From: Hyposmocoma kahamanoa
Lineage: Eukaryota; Arthropoda; Insecta; Lepidoptera; Cosmopterigidae
DNA: 64,000 nt
Assembly: GCF_003589595.1 (NCBI RefSeq)
Contig: NW_020653993.1
Span: 3,086,362-3,150,361 of the forward strand
Direction of reading: 5' to 3'
Positions 31,561 to 43,108 of the stretch are shown one piece after another. The notes below the pieces were generated by a model, which was given only the letters and a program-made list of their open reading frames with translations, was not told where the DNA came from and did no database searches. The translations under genes were made by a program, and so were the position numbers. Numbering within the stretch: the first letter of the stretch is position 1; the number at the start of each line of letters is the position of its first letter.

Positions 31561-31864
31561 TTTTAAAAGAAAAAAAACAAATTACACAATTTAAATACGA
31601 AAAGAAAAAAATCCAAGAATCTGTCACGTTTAGTCTCTACATATATATTTCTATAATTTTTCTATTATACAATCCTTGATTTCTTTAAAATGAATCCTTA
31701 CGGATCATTAAGAAAATATGATATAGCTCGTTGAGTGAGTCAGTGAAGTCGAATTTGTAAGACGGCATTACTTATATTTGATCAAACGTTAACATCCCTG
31801 GAAATGTCAATTTATTATATCTAGTTACAAACCCAACTATATTTATGTATTTGGATTTACTTAC

Positions 31865-32002
31865 CCCACCAGACTTGGACTGGCGCCTCATAGAGCTGCG
31901 ATTGGTGCTTGGTATGTCCACTTCCGAGTGTTCCACTGACCATCCAATAGCCAAAAGTGCTTTGAGTGACTCACGTACTGGTTCTTTATAACGCTCTTTT
32001 TC
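31865..32002 (-). CDS. RyR: RyR exon 19 (end of first P2 repeat, phosphorylation loop)
   Basis: 138 nt, 46 codons, phase 0 to 0. It reads [20 protein letters not shown] and ends [11 protein letters not shown] before GTAAGT. The RRQS tetrapeptide (Ser codon 31877-31879) fits an RRxS basophilic kinase site and sits where vertebrate RyR1/RyR2 carry their known PKA/CaMKII hotspot (Ser2843/Ser2808). A 7.3 kb intron follows. Confidence 0.96.
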
Positions 32003-32291
32003 CTGTTGAAGCAAATTTGGGAAATGATTTTTAATTCTGCTAACTGGGAAGTTGTAGTTTCTATAGCGGTGAAATATGTACAATAGGGTATTGTCCTCGG
32101 GACTCGGGGGCAAAGTGTCAACGTCTTTGCAATTACTTATTTACGGTCTTCGTACAGTCTTTGCGAAGACGTTAAGGGTGCCCAAAAGGAGCCTCACAGC
32201 ACGACGTACCATTCCTGCATCTGTACATCTGGCGCGCTCTGGGCAACAATTGGCTAATTCTTTCACAACGATGACGAGCATTACAATGTAC

Positions 32292-32544
32292 GGGTTAGCT
32301 ATCAGTAGTCCGAAATGACATTTTCCAGAAATAACGTTTGCTTGAATTATCATAACCTCGAAAGTAATTTTGAGAGGAAAATTTTTTTTAAACCTAACCT
32401 AACCGAACTTAATCGTGTCTTTGCGATAAACATACAACATAGCCTGAAAGAACAACGGTTTCGTTCTAATTCGGTTGTCGGTGTAATAAAAATTCGAACA
32501 AACGTTATTTCGGAAAAAAAAATTCGAATTTGTGATAGGTTACC
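32292..32544. mobile_element. Family F element with 8-bp target duplication
   Basis: GGGTTAGCTATCAGTAGTCC at the left, GTGATAGGTTACC at the right. CAATGTAC flanks both sides (32284-32291, 32545-32552). An 8-bp duplication points to hAT-type mobilisation. The interior has ACCTAACCTAACCGAAC. Confidence 0.7.
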
Positions 32545-32766
32545 CAATGTACGCCACCGATACGATAAAAAGAAGCATTGTGAGAACAACGAAATAAGTG
32601 TCCTCGAATTTAGGCAAAAAAACTTGTAAATGTTCTACAACTGGTAACATTGAGAGGCAGTTTATATGGAAATGTCGACCGAAAAATTCTCAAGAGTTTA
32701 AAATACTTTTATTGGAAAGTAATTAAATCTAGAAAAATGTGGCGGTTTCAAATTTTATGGTTATAG

Positions 32767-33011
32767 GAGCGTTGCAGTGCCAATCAGAGCTTCAAATCTC
32801 AAAGATTTGAACTGTACTGCTATTGCGCCCGTCTCTCTGAGACATAAGTGGTCAAGTCTCATGTGCCTGTAACCTTACCCACCAGCACCCTTACCCTTAA
32901 ACCGGAACGTAGTAATGTGAGCATTACTGCTTGGCGGCAGAAATAGGTAAGGTGCAAGGTAAGCAATACTTCCCTGGACGAACTCTTTCACAAGGAGGTC
33001 TACTGCTACAA
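32767..33011 (-). repeat. Family A repeat, near full length
   Basis: Inverse copy ending GAACTCTTTCACAAGGAGGT. Between RyR exons 19 and 18. Confidence 0.75.
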
Positions 33012-33245
33012 AATGATAGTGGCTCTGCAAGTGGGCTTTCAAATATTGTATGAAAATTAGTAGTACCGCGGCTGCAGCGCCACAATGGTGCCACTACAGA
33101 GCTTCTATAAACATCAATTTGAAGGCGCCCTTAAATTGAAAAATTGAAGTCTAATTCGGAACATTATTAGTCATTAAATGACCTTTATGCATTCTATTTG
33201 TGAGATATACAATTTTGGTGTTTAAGTGTAACGAAATGTACTTAC

Positions 33246-33339
33246 GTAATCATTGAGCATGTTGTAAGGCTTGAGACGCGAGTGTGACTTCTGAGAGTCC
33301 GAAGACGATTCGCCGTATACCCAACCATTCTCGATTTTC
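33246..33339 (-). CDS. RyR: RyR exon 18 (first P2 RyR repeat)
   Basis: 94 nt, completes Arg, phase 0 out. It reads KIENGWVYGESSSDSQKSHS then RLKPYNMLNDY. This is the central part of the RyR repeat (KIxNxWxYGE...HPxLxPYxxL). Confidence 0.96.
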
Positions 33340-34590
33340 CTAAAAAAAATATTTCATTTTGGTACACTTGAATTCAAATTTTGACTTAAAATAACAATTC
33401 CAAGGTATATAACACGAGCCACATTGGGACTGCACCACAATTGCAAACATTAGAAATAGCAGTTTGGATGCAGTAGCGAAGTAATTGCGAAGCAGCTGAC
33501 GTGCAGTTGGGACTGCATTTCAACTGTCATTTCAATGCAGATTCAATGTGATGAATATATGTATATTTCAGAGTACAACAAAAGTAGGCCAGAAATATGA
33601 ATTGTTACCCGTTGTAAAATCAACAGGACATCAAGCTATGTATAGACTTTTGTTGGAATATCGCCTCCAGAGCAACAGAATAAGATTCATCAATGTGTAG
33701 CTTGATATGCTGCCGTCTGTACCTTTTTCTATTTTGTCTTCGTACGCACTTATAATCTCAGGACATGTTGATTAGTCAACGCTTGGTCGAAAATTTTTCT
33801 TTAATAGCTGGAAGGGGGAACACCATTTTGAACTATTTAACCTCCACCGGGTTGGCGAAGTAGCAAATTAATTTACTTCCATATTAACTTGGATTTTCGC
33901 AAAGTAACGCCTGAATCTATTAATTATATCCTTTAATATTTTTTTTCACTTCATTAGCTCGGAAAGTCTTTCTTTCTCATTAGAAATCTGCACGCAAAAG
34001 CGTTAAAAAGGTCCACGCTAAAAGGGTTTTGAAATTCGAACTTGACGGTGGACTGTGGTGCACCCAACTTTTTCGATGAAAAAAAAAAACATAGTGACAC
34101 GGTCAACTACGTGATTTGTCGTACATTATTTTATGTAATATAAATCCGTTGGTATATTTTATCCTTATTATTGTTGACATTAAATCGACAACGATTATTA
34201 ATTTTGTTTATTAAAACTGACTTGTTATAAGTTCAACTGTTTTTCTATCATCTACCATTTTTCTCGCTATAGTTGGGTGAAAAGTTGTGTTTCGCTCGGC
34301 AGCAAAGTTGTTTTGCGTCTCGGGTCTTGAAACCCTCGCTACATTAGGATTCTATTTTTGAAATCTCAATCTTAGTATCCTTCGCTTGCTCAGGTTTCAA
34401 CACAAGCGTCAAACAACAACTTTGCAGCTTTGCATAACATATAACTATTTTCTGTCCGAGTAATTCATGGATAGTCTTTAATTGAAAGAGAATAACTATG
34501 CCTTTTTGTTTCAACCCATATTTTTTATCGTGACTAGACAGAACGGTCAATTCAGAAAGCAATAGACACAATCGCTGTCAATGTACTCAC
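33340..34590 (-). other. RyR: RyR intron 17-18, no feature recognised
   Basis: Scanned on both strands; no exon, no shared repeat beyond short AT-rich runs. Confidence 0.4.
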
Positions 34591-34714
34591 CTGGAAGCCC
34601 AAGCATCGTGGTAATGCTCAGAGAATTTCTGAACAATGGTGTTGAGGTCGTTGTTCAGTGCTACAGAAGACGTGTTGATAGGTTGAGGATCGTACTGGGG
34701 GTTATCTGGACCAC
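34591..34714 (-). CDS. RyR: RyR exon 17 (start of first P2 RyR repeat)
   Basis: 124 nt, split codons on both sides. It contains [20 protein letters not shown] and ends [13 protein letters not shown]. The FAExxHxxWA motif is the start of a RyR domain repeat (Pfam RyR, P2 region), an exposed clamp-like domain of the channel. Confidence 0.96.
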
Positions 34715-34778
34715 CTAAGTACATTACAATGGTTAATATCTTGAAGTACATAAACGCTACATCATGATTATATCTTTA

Positions 34779-35028
34779 GTAGCAGTAGAGCTCCTTGTGA
34801 AAGAGTTCGTCCAAGGGAAGTACTGCCACCTTACCTTTTTCTGATGTAAAGGTGCTGGTGAAATTACAGGCACATGGGACTTGTCAACTTATGTCTCAGG
34901 GTGACGGGCGCAGTGGCAGATCTTTGCGCTATAAAGATCTGAGTGGCACTACAACTGTTATGGACTGGCGTGTAACTTACAATCAGGCGCGCGACTTGTT
35001 CGTCCCGTCACTTGACATTATAAAAATA
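34779..35028 (+). repeat. Family A repeat, near full length
   Basis: Starts AGCAGTAGAGCTCCTTGTGA, ends CGTCCCGTCACTTGACAT. Abuts a family B element. Confidence 0.8.
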
Positions 35029-35036
35029 ATCTTTTT

Positions 35037-35295
35037 TAACCGACTTTAAAAAAAGGAAGAGGGTCAATTTGCCTTTATTTTTTTGTGTATATATTACGTG
35101 ATTACTCTGGCATTTGTGAACCGATTTTGATGATTCTTTTTTTTATTGGTAAGAGGGTACCTCCGTATTAGTTCCGTTTAAATTTGTAGAAAATTTTACA
35201 TCTCTAAGGGTGGTAAACTAAGGGGTAACCGATTTCAATAAAACTTGGCAAATAGGTGTAATTCCATGAACTTTTGAGGTCGTTTTTTTTGTAAA
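35037..35295 (+). repeat. Family B element
   Basis: Starts AACCGACTTTAAAAAAAGGA; ends CTTTTGAGGTCGTTTTTTTT. Directly downstream of a family A copy. Confidence 0.75.
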
Positions 35296-35879
35296 TACGT
35301 AAAATTATTATATATAAAATAGAAACACGCTTGACCACAATCGTTAGCGACAACGTGACCTATAACAACCTATAATAATGAACCTACATTTTGAAAAACG
35401 TTTTACATTCGAATAAGCATTATAAAATCATTATTTGTTTTACAAATACTAACACACTCTTTATGAAACAAACAGCTGAGCGGTAGAAAATTGAACTCCG
35501 CGTGTCGAGCCTTCCTACTTAAAGGGTACTGTTATTTTCCCTTCAATCAAAGCGTGCGCAGAAGCCGGTAAAGGTAGCGGGCACTCGCTGCATGTTCGAT
35601 TTTGCGCAGATTATTACAAAATGTTAGAGGCAGTATTTTCCTCAGTTTAAATATTAAAAAATAAGGTAGTGTTTTTTTTACATATTAGTTATGGGTATCA
35701 GATACACATTCGCCTCTTTAAATATTTAACTCGTTCAACCTGTCAGCCTGTATATCGAGACCACCCTGTATATAAGAGAATGTCAAGCAGTTCTAATCAT
35801 AAATTTAAGGGGTATCAGTTTCGTTTCTTGATACACCTTGATAGTTATACCCTTAATGTAATTAGTGTAAACAAGGTAC

Positions 35880-35957
35880 CTGTAGACTGCGATTCTTTTC
35901 CGTAGAACTCATCGTCGTAGTTCTTGGAAAGCGAATAGTCCGGTGGCAAAGCACAAC
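35880..35957 (-). CDS. RyR: RyR exon 16 (78 nt)
   Basis: 78 nt, enters with two bases and leaves with one. It reads CALPPDYSLSKNYDDEFYGK. The AGALPPDY-like motif immediately precedes the first P2 RyR repeat in the family. Confidence 0.95.
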
Positions 35958-36288
35958 CTGAAAAAAAAAAAGTCTTGAAATTAAGGTATCCCATTATATC
36001 CACATTGAGCTGTCAAATTCGAGTGATAAATCTTAAGATTTTATTACAATAACTAACATGACGTGTATCGTGACGTCATATTTTTGCCAGATCGCGAGCT
36101 CCGCGACCGGTTATTATTAACTTATGACATTTAGGATAATATAACAAGCAGTGCATCTCCCGGCATCTCCCGTCTGTTCGGCGCTTCAATGCCTACACTT
36201 CGCAGGTTGTTAACTTAATTTGAAAAAAAAAAAAAAGATGTCCATCGCAGTATTCTGGTTCTATATTGCAATAACCTTCGTTATTAGA

Positions 36289-36530
36289 ACTGCTTCCGTG
36301 GCCGAACGGTTACCATGCCGGAGTGCCACGCAGAGGTCCTGGGTTCGATTCCCAGGCCGGGAGAAATATGTGTATAGACTACATTTATTTCTCTCGTGTG
36401 ATTGGGTGTTGAGTTTCTCGTAATTTGTGGTTGTCTGTGTGTGGTCAATGGCACCCGCGACACAGGGTTTCCCTAGTTTGGGGTTATGAGTGTGTTGCGT
36501 TGTTGTGTGTATATTGTTATTATTATACAA
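36289..36530 (+). repeat. tRNA-derived SINE, family 1 (best copy)
   Basis: Head GTGGCCGAACGGTTACCATG, B box GGTTCGATTCCC, body CTACATTTATTTCTCTCGTG, tail with TTATTATTA. Forms a tail-to-tail pair with the inverse copy that follows. Confidence 0.75.
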
Positions 36531-36539
36531 TATTCATAT

Positions 36540-36685
36540 CATATATTATAGACAACTACAAATTACACCCACACTTACGAGATAATTAAATGTAGGCTAT
36601 ACAAATATTTCTCCCGGTCAGGAATCGAACCTGGAACCTTTGCGTGGTAGACCAGCATGGTAACCGTTCACCACAGAGGCAGTTA
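36540..36685 (-). repeat. tRNA-derived SINE, family 1, inverse copy
   Basis: CAGGAATCGAACCTGGAACC then CAGCATGGTAACCGTTCACC, inverse of the previous element; it lacks the 3' half. Confidence 0.7.
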
Positions 36686-37477
36686 AATGTAGTCCTTACA
36701 TATTTATGTTTTTATACTAACATCGCGAATTGGTATTTTGGTTAAGTGGATATGATTATGTAATAAAAATTAAATGCTGAATAATCCTGAATTTCAATCA
36801 TGAGGTCTAATTAGTTCTCAGTAAATGGTTGCAAACGTTTGACTATACGGATACTGAAAATCTTTTAATGTAACTGTTATTATTAAATTTAGGGTATAGA
36901 TTGGCATTCACATTGAATAAGTATATATAGTTTTAACTATACTTTTTAAGATTTTTATTCTTTTTATTATTTTTTATACATATATTTTATTTTTAATATT
37001 ATTAGCCTTTTTTAAAAATTTTATTATTGTCGTAGTTTTTATAATTACATACCATAGCAATTGTCTTTTTTATACTGTTGATTTTTACCTCTTGGTTGTA
37101 CTGTATTTACCCAGTGATTGCCAGTGAGTGGAAATACAAGCTTTTGCTGAGTTTGGGATTCGGTAGTTTAAACATTTTATGTAAGTAGCACGTATATATA
37201 ATCAGCGAAATAAGTTTTTTTTTTATATAACGTACCCATTGTTTTTAATTTTGTTGTATGTGTATATGAATGAAATAAATATTATTACTATTATGATAAT
37301 CATTCGGGTTCAAACTGCCACAATACAACAAACAACACAACAATAAACACGTCTACTACTTCAATTATGCGAATATGATTATGCGTCCGTATACGACGCG
37401 CGGCGGGCGCGTGTTATTATTGTCTGTTACTTGTCGTATTTATACGCTTATAGCACTAAAATATTTACTAATTAACA

Positions 37478-37735
37478 TACTTAAAAAAGGAGGAGGTTCT
37501 CATTTCGACTGTATATTTTTTTGTATATGGTATGAACCGATTTCGATGATTCTTTTTGTTGGAAAGAGGGTGCCTCAATATTGGTCCCCTTTAAATTTGA
37601 AGAAAATATTACACCTATAGGGGTGGCAAACTTGAGGATCAATCAGGTTTCGCGCACTTTTTGGTAACCGATTTCAATAAAACTTGGCAAATAGATGTAA
37701 TTTTACGAACTTTTTGAGGTCGGTTTTTTTTTAAG
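37478..37735 (+). repeat. Family B element
   Basis: AAAAAAGGAGGAGGTTCTCA at the left, TTTTTGAGGTCGGTTTTTTT at the right. Ends 75 bases before RyR exon 15's donor side. Confidence 0.75.
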
Positions 37736-37811
37736 TTTAATTGTCAAAGTAAACGATTTAGATAAAATGATCCTAAAGTGATATTTACTTTAAACTCGTT
37801 TATCTACTTAC

Positions 37812-37998
37812 CAATAGCAATCAAACAGGGCAACGCTTTGCCGAACAATTCAGGCTCATAATCCATCTTGGAGAGGGAGTCAAAGATATTTGAAAACAGC
37901 ATCATGGTGAGGCGTTTCTCTTCATCGGAGGAGCCGCCTTGGCCGGCACCGCTGCTGCCGTAATATTTTGCACAGCGCTCGTAATGGAGCGTTAGGAG
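37812..37998 (-). CDS. RyR: RyR exon 15
   Basis: 187 nt, phase 0 in, phase 1 out. It reads [14 protein letters not shown], a Gly/Ser-rich loop, then [20 protein letters not shown] and ALPCLIAI. The conserved HYERCxKYY and IFDSLxxxxYxxELxxxALPCL motifs are present. Confidence 0.97.
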
Positions 37999-38084
37999 CT
38001 GGAAAATTTGGTAAAAGAACGTTTGTGACGTCATCTGTTTACTTATTTAATATAAGGCTTAACAACTAAATATATACAGAGATG

Positions 38085-38088
38085 TTGA

Positions 38089-38137
<49 letters not shown>
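38085..38137. repeat. (TA)n microsatellite
   Basis: About 24 TA units, adjoining the left end of a family D element. Confidence 0.9.
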
Positions 38138-38143
<6 letters not shown>

Positions 38144-38630
38144 AATAGAACGAAATGTCATTTAATTTGTTAGAAAATTATTCTGCCAAATCATTATGGT
38201 TACAACTGCGTTCCGATTGGCCAGACCGAATTCGAAACAAGTGACGAGTTTCGTCAATTGTTTTACTTCAAATAGACCAGTTTAAGTTGAGCTTTGTTAT
38301 TATAAACGAAAGTTGAAAAATTACATATTTAATATTTAATTACCGATGAAATGTGATTCCGTTTGTATTGTAATTAGATGTTTTGCTGTTTTTCCCACAC
38401 CTCCGAATGGAGCAGCCCGTCATAGGTAGAGATATTATCTTTATTACAATAAATACAGAATATACGGAGACGCACACACAGGTCAGTTGTTGGGGCTGTA
38501 CTATTTCCGCTTTCTAATTTGTGATTTCAGTGCCAACGTGAGTTGATATTTAAAAGTGACATAAGGCCCATTTGCCTGACGAGTTGCCAGGGATGGCTGG
38601 CTCTTATTTTGTCTCTATTTCTGGTAAACT
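38138..38630. mobile_element. Family D element, inverted copy
   Basis: AATAGAAATAGAACGAAATG at the left through TTTGTCTCTATTTCTGGTAA at the right; the inside matches 30083-30587 in inverse. Ends about 50 bases before RyR exon 14. Confidence 0.65.
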
Positions 38631-38683
38631 TCTTTTCTATATCGGTACTATTTTTATTTAGCAACTAAACACTTGAAACTCAC

Positions 38684-38846
38684 CCTAAGGGCGACAGTAG
38701 TATACTCCGAAAGACGAGACACGTCTACGGTGAGTTTCCTTAGCAACTTCAGCAACATGGACGGTTGCATCGCTGATGTCAACGCGACCAGGAAGTCGGA
38801 CACTGCTTCGCGTTGGCCTTTGGTTAACATGCGGTTCTTTGATAAT
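38684..38846 (-). CDS. RyR: RyR exon 14
   Basis: 163 nt, completes Arg and reads [20 protein letters not shown], then [20 protein letters not shown]. Phase 0 out. Helical solenoid segment with the conserved RPSMLxxLLRxLxxDV pattern. Confidence 0.97.
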
Positions 38847-39316
38847 CTGGACAAAAAAAATAAATACATTGAATGCAGTATAATAACCTGGCGTCATTGG
38901 GGTTGGAACATAATAGACTGACCCATAATGACATTTATACTTTTGAATATTTTTGTAAGTGCACGCGATGTTGTTCTCAGTAGCTGGAGCCAATATTGTG
39001 TTGTAAATGTTTTTGACCAGAAAGCAGCTTGGCGAAGGCCGCTCTGTGAGATACACGTGTGCAAGTATGAAAAAGGTAAATGTAACCCATCCCCACTGCC
39101 TTACGTAACAATTATGCGCCATTTTCACGAATGATTTTTGTTTTGGTAATTAATATTTATTTGTGTTTAATTAAAGGTTTTTTGCATTAGAGTTAAGTAT
39201 TTGGTAGTTTTATTGTATTATTGGCTTAGAGATGGTGACTTTAATGACCTTTTGGAGTACACTGTTGTTAAATTATTTTTTATAAGTAGTGATGATGATG
39301 AGAAGCTCAATCTCAC

Positions 39317-39465
39317 CTATAAACCGTGTGCAAAGTAGCGTCCAAGAGACTGGCGTAGTTCTCAGCCTCGTTGTAGAAGTTGGCGTGCTTGATGAGAAGC
39401 GGCAGGATCGAGTTGCCGATGTATCGGTTCATCGACAGCGCCATATCCGATTCGCACCCGTCGTT
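39317..39465 (-). CDS. RyR: RyR exon 13
   Basis: 149 nt, phase 0 in, phase 2 out. It contains [20 protein letters not shown] and ends [12 protein letters not shown] with the Arg split by the intron. It matches the conserved MALxLNRYL...LHTVYRLS block. Confidence 0.97.
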
Positions 39466-39499
39466 CTGAAAATTTTTAAAATGAAATATTGTTAAGTAA

Positions 39500-39862
39500 A
39501 ATCAATTACAATGGTTATTCCCGTGTTGTAATGAGAAAGAGCGGGACGGTGGCCTTCTCTGGTGCTCTAGTGGGAAGGATCCGGGATCGACTTTGCGCAC
39601 CGGAACCCCCTCAGCATCTGGGAAGAGCTATGTCCTCCCTCCTCCTCACGATGAAGAGGGCTACACCGCCCCGTCGTCCTACTCGCGGCTGCCAAAGTTA
39701 GTGGCGGACGGATTGAAATCGCGCATTTTTTTAAAAACAAATCTACGTTTCGGGCCCTTTACAGGTCTTATGGTCATGGGACCTGTAAAGGGCTCGAAAC
39801 GTAGGTTTGTTTGAAAAACAAATATACGCGATTTAAATCCGGAAAAATAGTTTCATTTCCTC
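39500..39862. repeat. GC-rich unassigned repeat and family C palindrome
   Basis: 39715-39862 is family C (CGTTTCGGGCCCTTTACAGG then its inverse, ending TAGTTTCATTTCCTC). 39510-39714 is GC-rich (GGGATCGACTTTGCGCACCG), probably the end of another element. Confidence 0.55.
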
Positions 39863-40146
39863 TATAAAATTGATAAAAAAAAACTTTTCTTGGGACCATT
39901 CCTTCCGACCATTTCTTTTGGTATAATTTCAGTTCTTGCTTACGTTTTAAAAATTATTGCGATAAAACATTAATGCGTCGTTGTGTTCTTTATTTCATTC
40001 GTTTGAATTATTTTAACATTATCTATCTATTTACTTTAAAGTCAATGATCACACGAAATTGAGGTGTTCGGTTTTGTGTAAACCTTTTGATATATAAAGC
40101 AAAGAAATATCGATTATATCTACAAATTATTGTTATTAAAGCTCAC

Positions 40147-40295
40147 CCTGTCCAGCATAGTCGCGGCCCTTAAATCAGGCAAGAATGCCTCTTCCAACAA
40201 TTTGTAGAACAGCTCTTGCGTTTCGATTCCGTAGACTCGTTCCAAGAATAACCCAACGCTCTGTTTGTGGCCAGGTATAAGGCCGGATGGCATGT
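40147..40295 (-). CDS. RyR: RyR exon 12
   Basis: 149 nt, completes an Asp codon and reads [20 protein letters not shown] then [20 protein letters not shown]. The conserved VLFLDRVYGIExQ block is obvious. Phase 0 out before GTGAGC. Confidence 0.97.
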
Positions 40296-40649
40296 CTGTA
40301 ACAGGAGATACCTATTAATTACCTTGCAACAAAGACCACTTTCCGTTGGACCCTGAAAAGTGGCGGAGGCAATAACTTGATATCAACATTTGTGGTGTCA
40401 GGATTTCATACGAGTCTTTACATTAAAGTAAATGGGGTGCTCGAGAGGAGCCTCCCCGCTTGACTACCATTCGTTTCCTGTACGTCTGACGAACTATGGG
40501 CTACAATCGGCGAGTACCACCGAGTATATAACCAGAAATAGGTTATTGAAAAATTTGATTTGATATTTCAACCTCGAACTGTTGGGGAGCTGATCAATAT
40601 ATTATAAGTTGTACACGTACCATCGTTTTACCTATAGTCTTCTGTGGCC

Positions 40650-41170
40650 ATCGAGTATATAACCAGAAATAGAGACGAAATAAGGGCCATCCATCCCTGG
40701 TAACACATCAGGCAAATGGGTCTTATATCACTTTTAAATATGAACTCGCATTTGCGCTAAAATCACAAATTGGAAAGTTGAAATAGTGCAGCGCCAACAA
40801 CTGACCAGTGTGTACGTCTCCGTATATTCCAAAAATATTCTATATTTAGTGTAATAAAGATCATATCTCTATCAATGGGGGGCTGTTCCTTTCGGTGGTG
40901 TAGGACAAACAGCAAAACATCTAATTACAAAACATACGGAATCACATTTCATTGTTAATTAAATTTTTAAATTTTCGTCCATTATAGCATAGCTCAAGTT
41001 AAACTGGTCGTTAATTATTTTATTATTACTTAAAGTGAAACAATTGACGCGTCAATTGTTTCGAATTCCGGCTGGTCAACCGGAGCGCAGTTGTCATCGT
41101 AATGATTTGGCAGAATAGTTTTCAAACTAATTAAATGACATTTCGTTCTATTTCTGGTTATATACTCGAT
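40650..41170. mobile_element. Family D element, complete copy
   Basis: About 520 bp with inverted ends ATCGAGTATATAACCAGAAA and TTTCTGGTTATATACTCGAT. An internal inverted pair (CAATTGACGCGTCAATTG) lies near 41041. No ORF. A solitary end also lies at 40520-40545. Confidence 0.7.
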
Positions 41171-41411
41171 CCATCGATCGAATCTTTTCACGACGATGGG
41201 AAGCGTTACATACAGTATATGCCTTCGATACGACATGAAGAAGAAGAAGAATTAAAGAAAAGGCAGGGGAGTGAATTCTATTATGAACCAAGGCTGAGAC
41301 TTAAACAACGGACTTTGACTTTGCAAAGATGACGAAGTTTAAGCAGGAAATTGTAAACTCAAAGTTTAATCTAACACTAGCTTTTTTGTATACCCGTAAG
41401 AGCTCTATTAC

Positions 41412-41541
41412 CTGATTTCGGCCTCTCCTCTCCAGCGGCTGGGTTGTTAAGGGTAAATCGAAGACTGAGTACTCCTTGCAAGTCCTCCAAGGGCACCAGA
41501 GAACGAAGGATAGCACGGGCTCTTAGGGACTCATTTTTGCC
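41412..41541 (-). CDS. RyR: RyR exon 11
   Basis: 130 nt, phase 0 in, phase 1 out (G|GTAATA). It contains [20 protein letters not shown], the [15 protein letters not shown] signature of the family, followed by a variable loop ending GEERPKS. Confidence 0.97.
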
Positions 41542-41602
41542 CTGGAAAATACAACACAAATACTTCTTAACACACTCGATGAATAAAATTACATTACAAT
41601 TT

Positions 41603-41870
41603 AGTAGCAGTAGAGCATCTTGTAAAAGAGTTCGTCCAGGGAAATACTGCCTACCTTCCTATTTCTGCCGCCAAGCAGTAATGTGAGCATTACTGCATTC
41701 CGGTTTAGAAGGGTAAGGGTGCTGGTGAAATTAGAGGCACAGTGGCAGGCACGGTGGCAGTGCCTCTATCTGTGCACTTTAAAGCTCTGAGTGGCACTGG
41801 AACTACTATGAACAGAAATGTCGCTTACCACCGGGCGCACGACTTGTTCGTCCCGTTATTTAGTATAATA
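41603..41870 (+). repeat. Family A repeat
   Basis: AGCAGTAGAGCATCTTGTAA through CGTCCCGTTATTTAGTAT; a short internal duplication of GGCAC-rich sequence. Confidence 0.75.
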
Positions 41871-42029
41871 TGATTTTAAAGAATCTAAATTTAAAAAAGA
41901 AAGGAAAACCGTTTATTCATTAAATTGATTTAAGAAGCTTTGCTAATCCACCTCCAATTCATGGACTCAAACAACTTCTGTATACGTTTCGTTCTTAGAT
42001 TTAAAAATGAAACAATTTTATCGGATATA

Positions 42030-42330
42030 ATAATAATAATAACACTCACACTCAACATAGCCCCGCACTAGGGAAACCCAGTATCGCGGGTGCCATGGAC
42101 TCACACATAGACAACCACAAATTAATATAAATAAATAAATAAATAACGCACACACTCAACATAGCCCCGCACTAGGGAAACCTTGTGTCGCGGGTGCCAT
42201 GCCAAATTACACCCAAACTCACGAGAGAAATAAATGAAGGCCATACAAATATTTCTCCCGGCCCGGGAATCGAACCTGGGACCTCTGCGTGGCAGTCCGG
42301 CATGGTAACCGTTCGGCCACGGAGGCAGTT
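42030..42330 (-). repeat. tRNA-derived SINE, family 1
   Basis: Inverse head GGGAATCGAACCTGGGACCT and CATGGTAACCGTTCGGCCAC; the body segment ACATAGCCCCGCACTAGGGA occurs twice (42055 and 42155), a partial internal duplication. Confidence 0.7.
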
Positions 42331-42359
42331 TATAATAATTTGAATTATAAAATTTTATA

Positions 42360-42545
42360 TTTTGTTATTTCAAATTATTCAACGTTTCGGGCCCTTTACA
42401 GGTCCCGTAGTTACGATTGACCTTGATGCCTTTACTCATCAACTTTGATGACTTTACCTAAATCAGCCCGCAACAGTGGTTTGTTTGAAAAAAAAAAAAA
42501 AAACAAATATTCGCGATTCAGATCCGAAAAAGTTCCATTTCCATT
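42360..42545 (+). repeat. Family C repeat
   Basis: CAACGTTTCGGGCCCTTTAC and later GTTTGTTTGAAAAA..CAAATATTCGCGATTC. Confidence 0.6.
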
Positions 42546-43108
42546 GTGACAATCAGTCAGTCTTCTGGTAGCTATAAAATGTACCTGGTTGAGTGAAGAA
42601 ACATTCATAAGTTTCTCACAGGTAACGCCTGCCAACCCGCTGCGCGGTCCGCCGATTAAGTTTCGTATTAATTCATGACAACGTTGGAGGACCGAATTGA
42701 TGTATCTTGTTGTCAATTGATGTGCAGTAAAATTTATGGAATGTATAATTTTACGACACAACTCGGCGTTTGTTTTTCGAAATTCGCAATTTTTAAAAAT
42801 GAAATCTAATACGGTCGTCACTTATAGGATCGCAGGCCAGCACAACTTCTACCTCCGGCAAACTCGCGTCAAAGCTCAATGCAAAACAAAGCAACTTCGA
42901 ATTGACGTTGCTTCGGTTTATAGAAATATAAACATTTTTATTTTCCTTTTCTTAAAGCTTTTTAATAAGTTACCCTTTGCAACACTAGTTATAAATCAAA
43001 AAAATTATACATGTGAGAATGAATTGTAATTTCATCTCACTATTGTAAATAAAACGGTAGTAATAACATCATGATTTTCAATAAAATACAACGACGATTG
43101 TTACTCAC

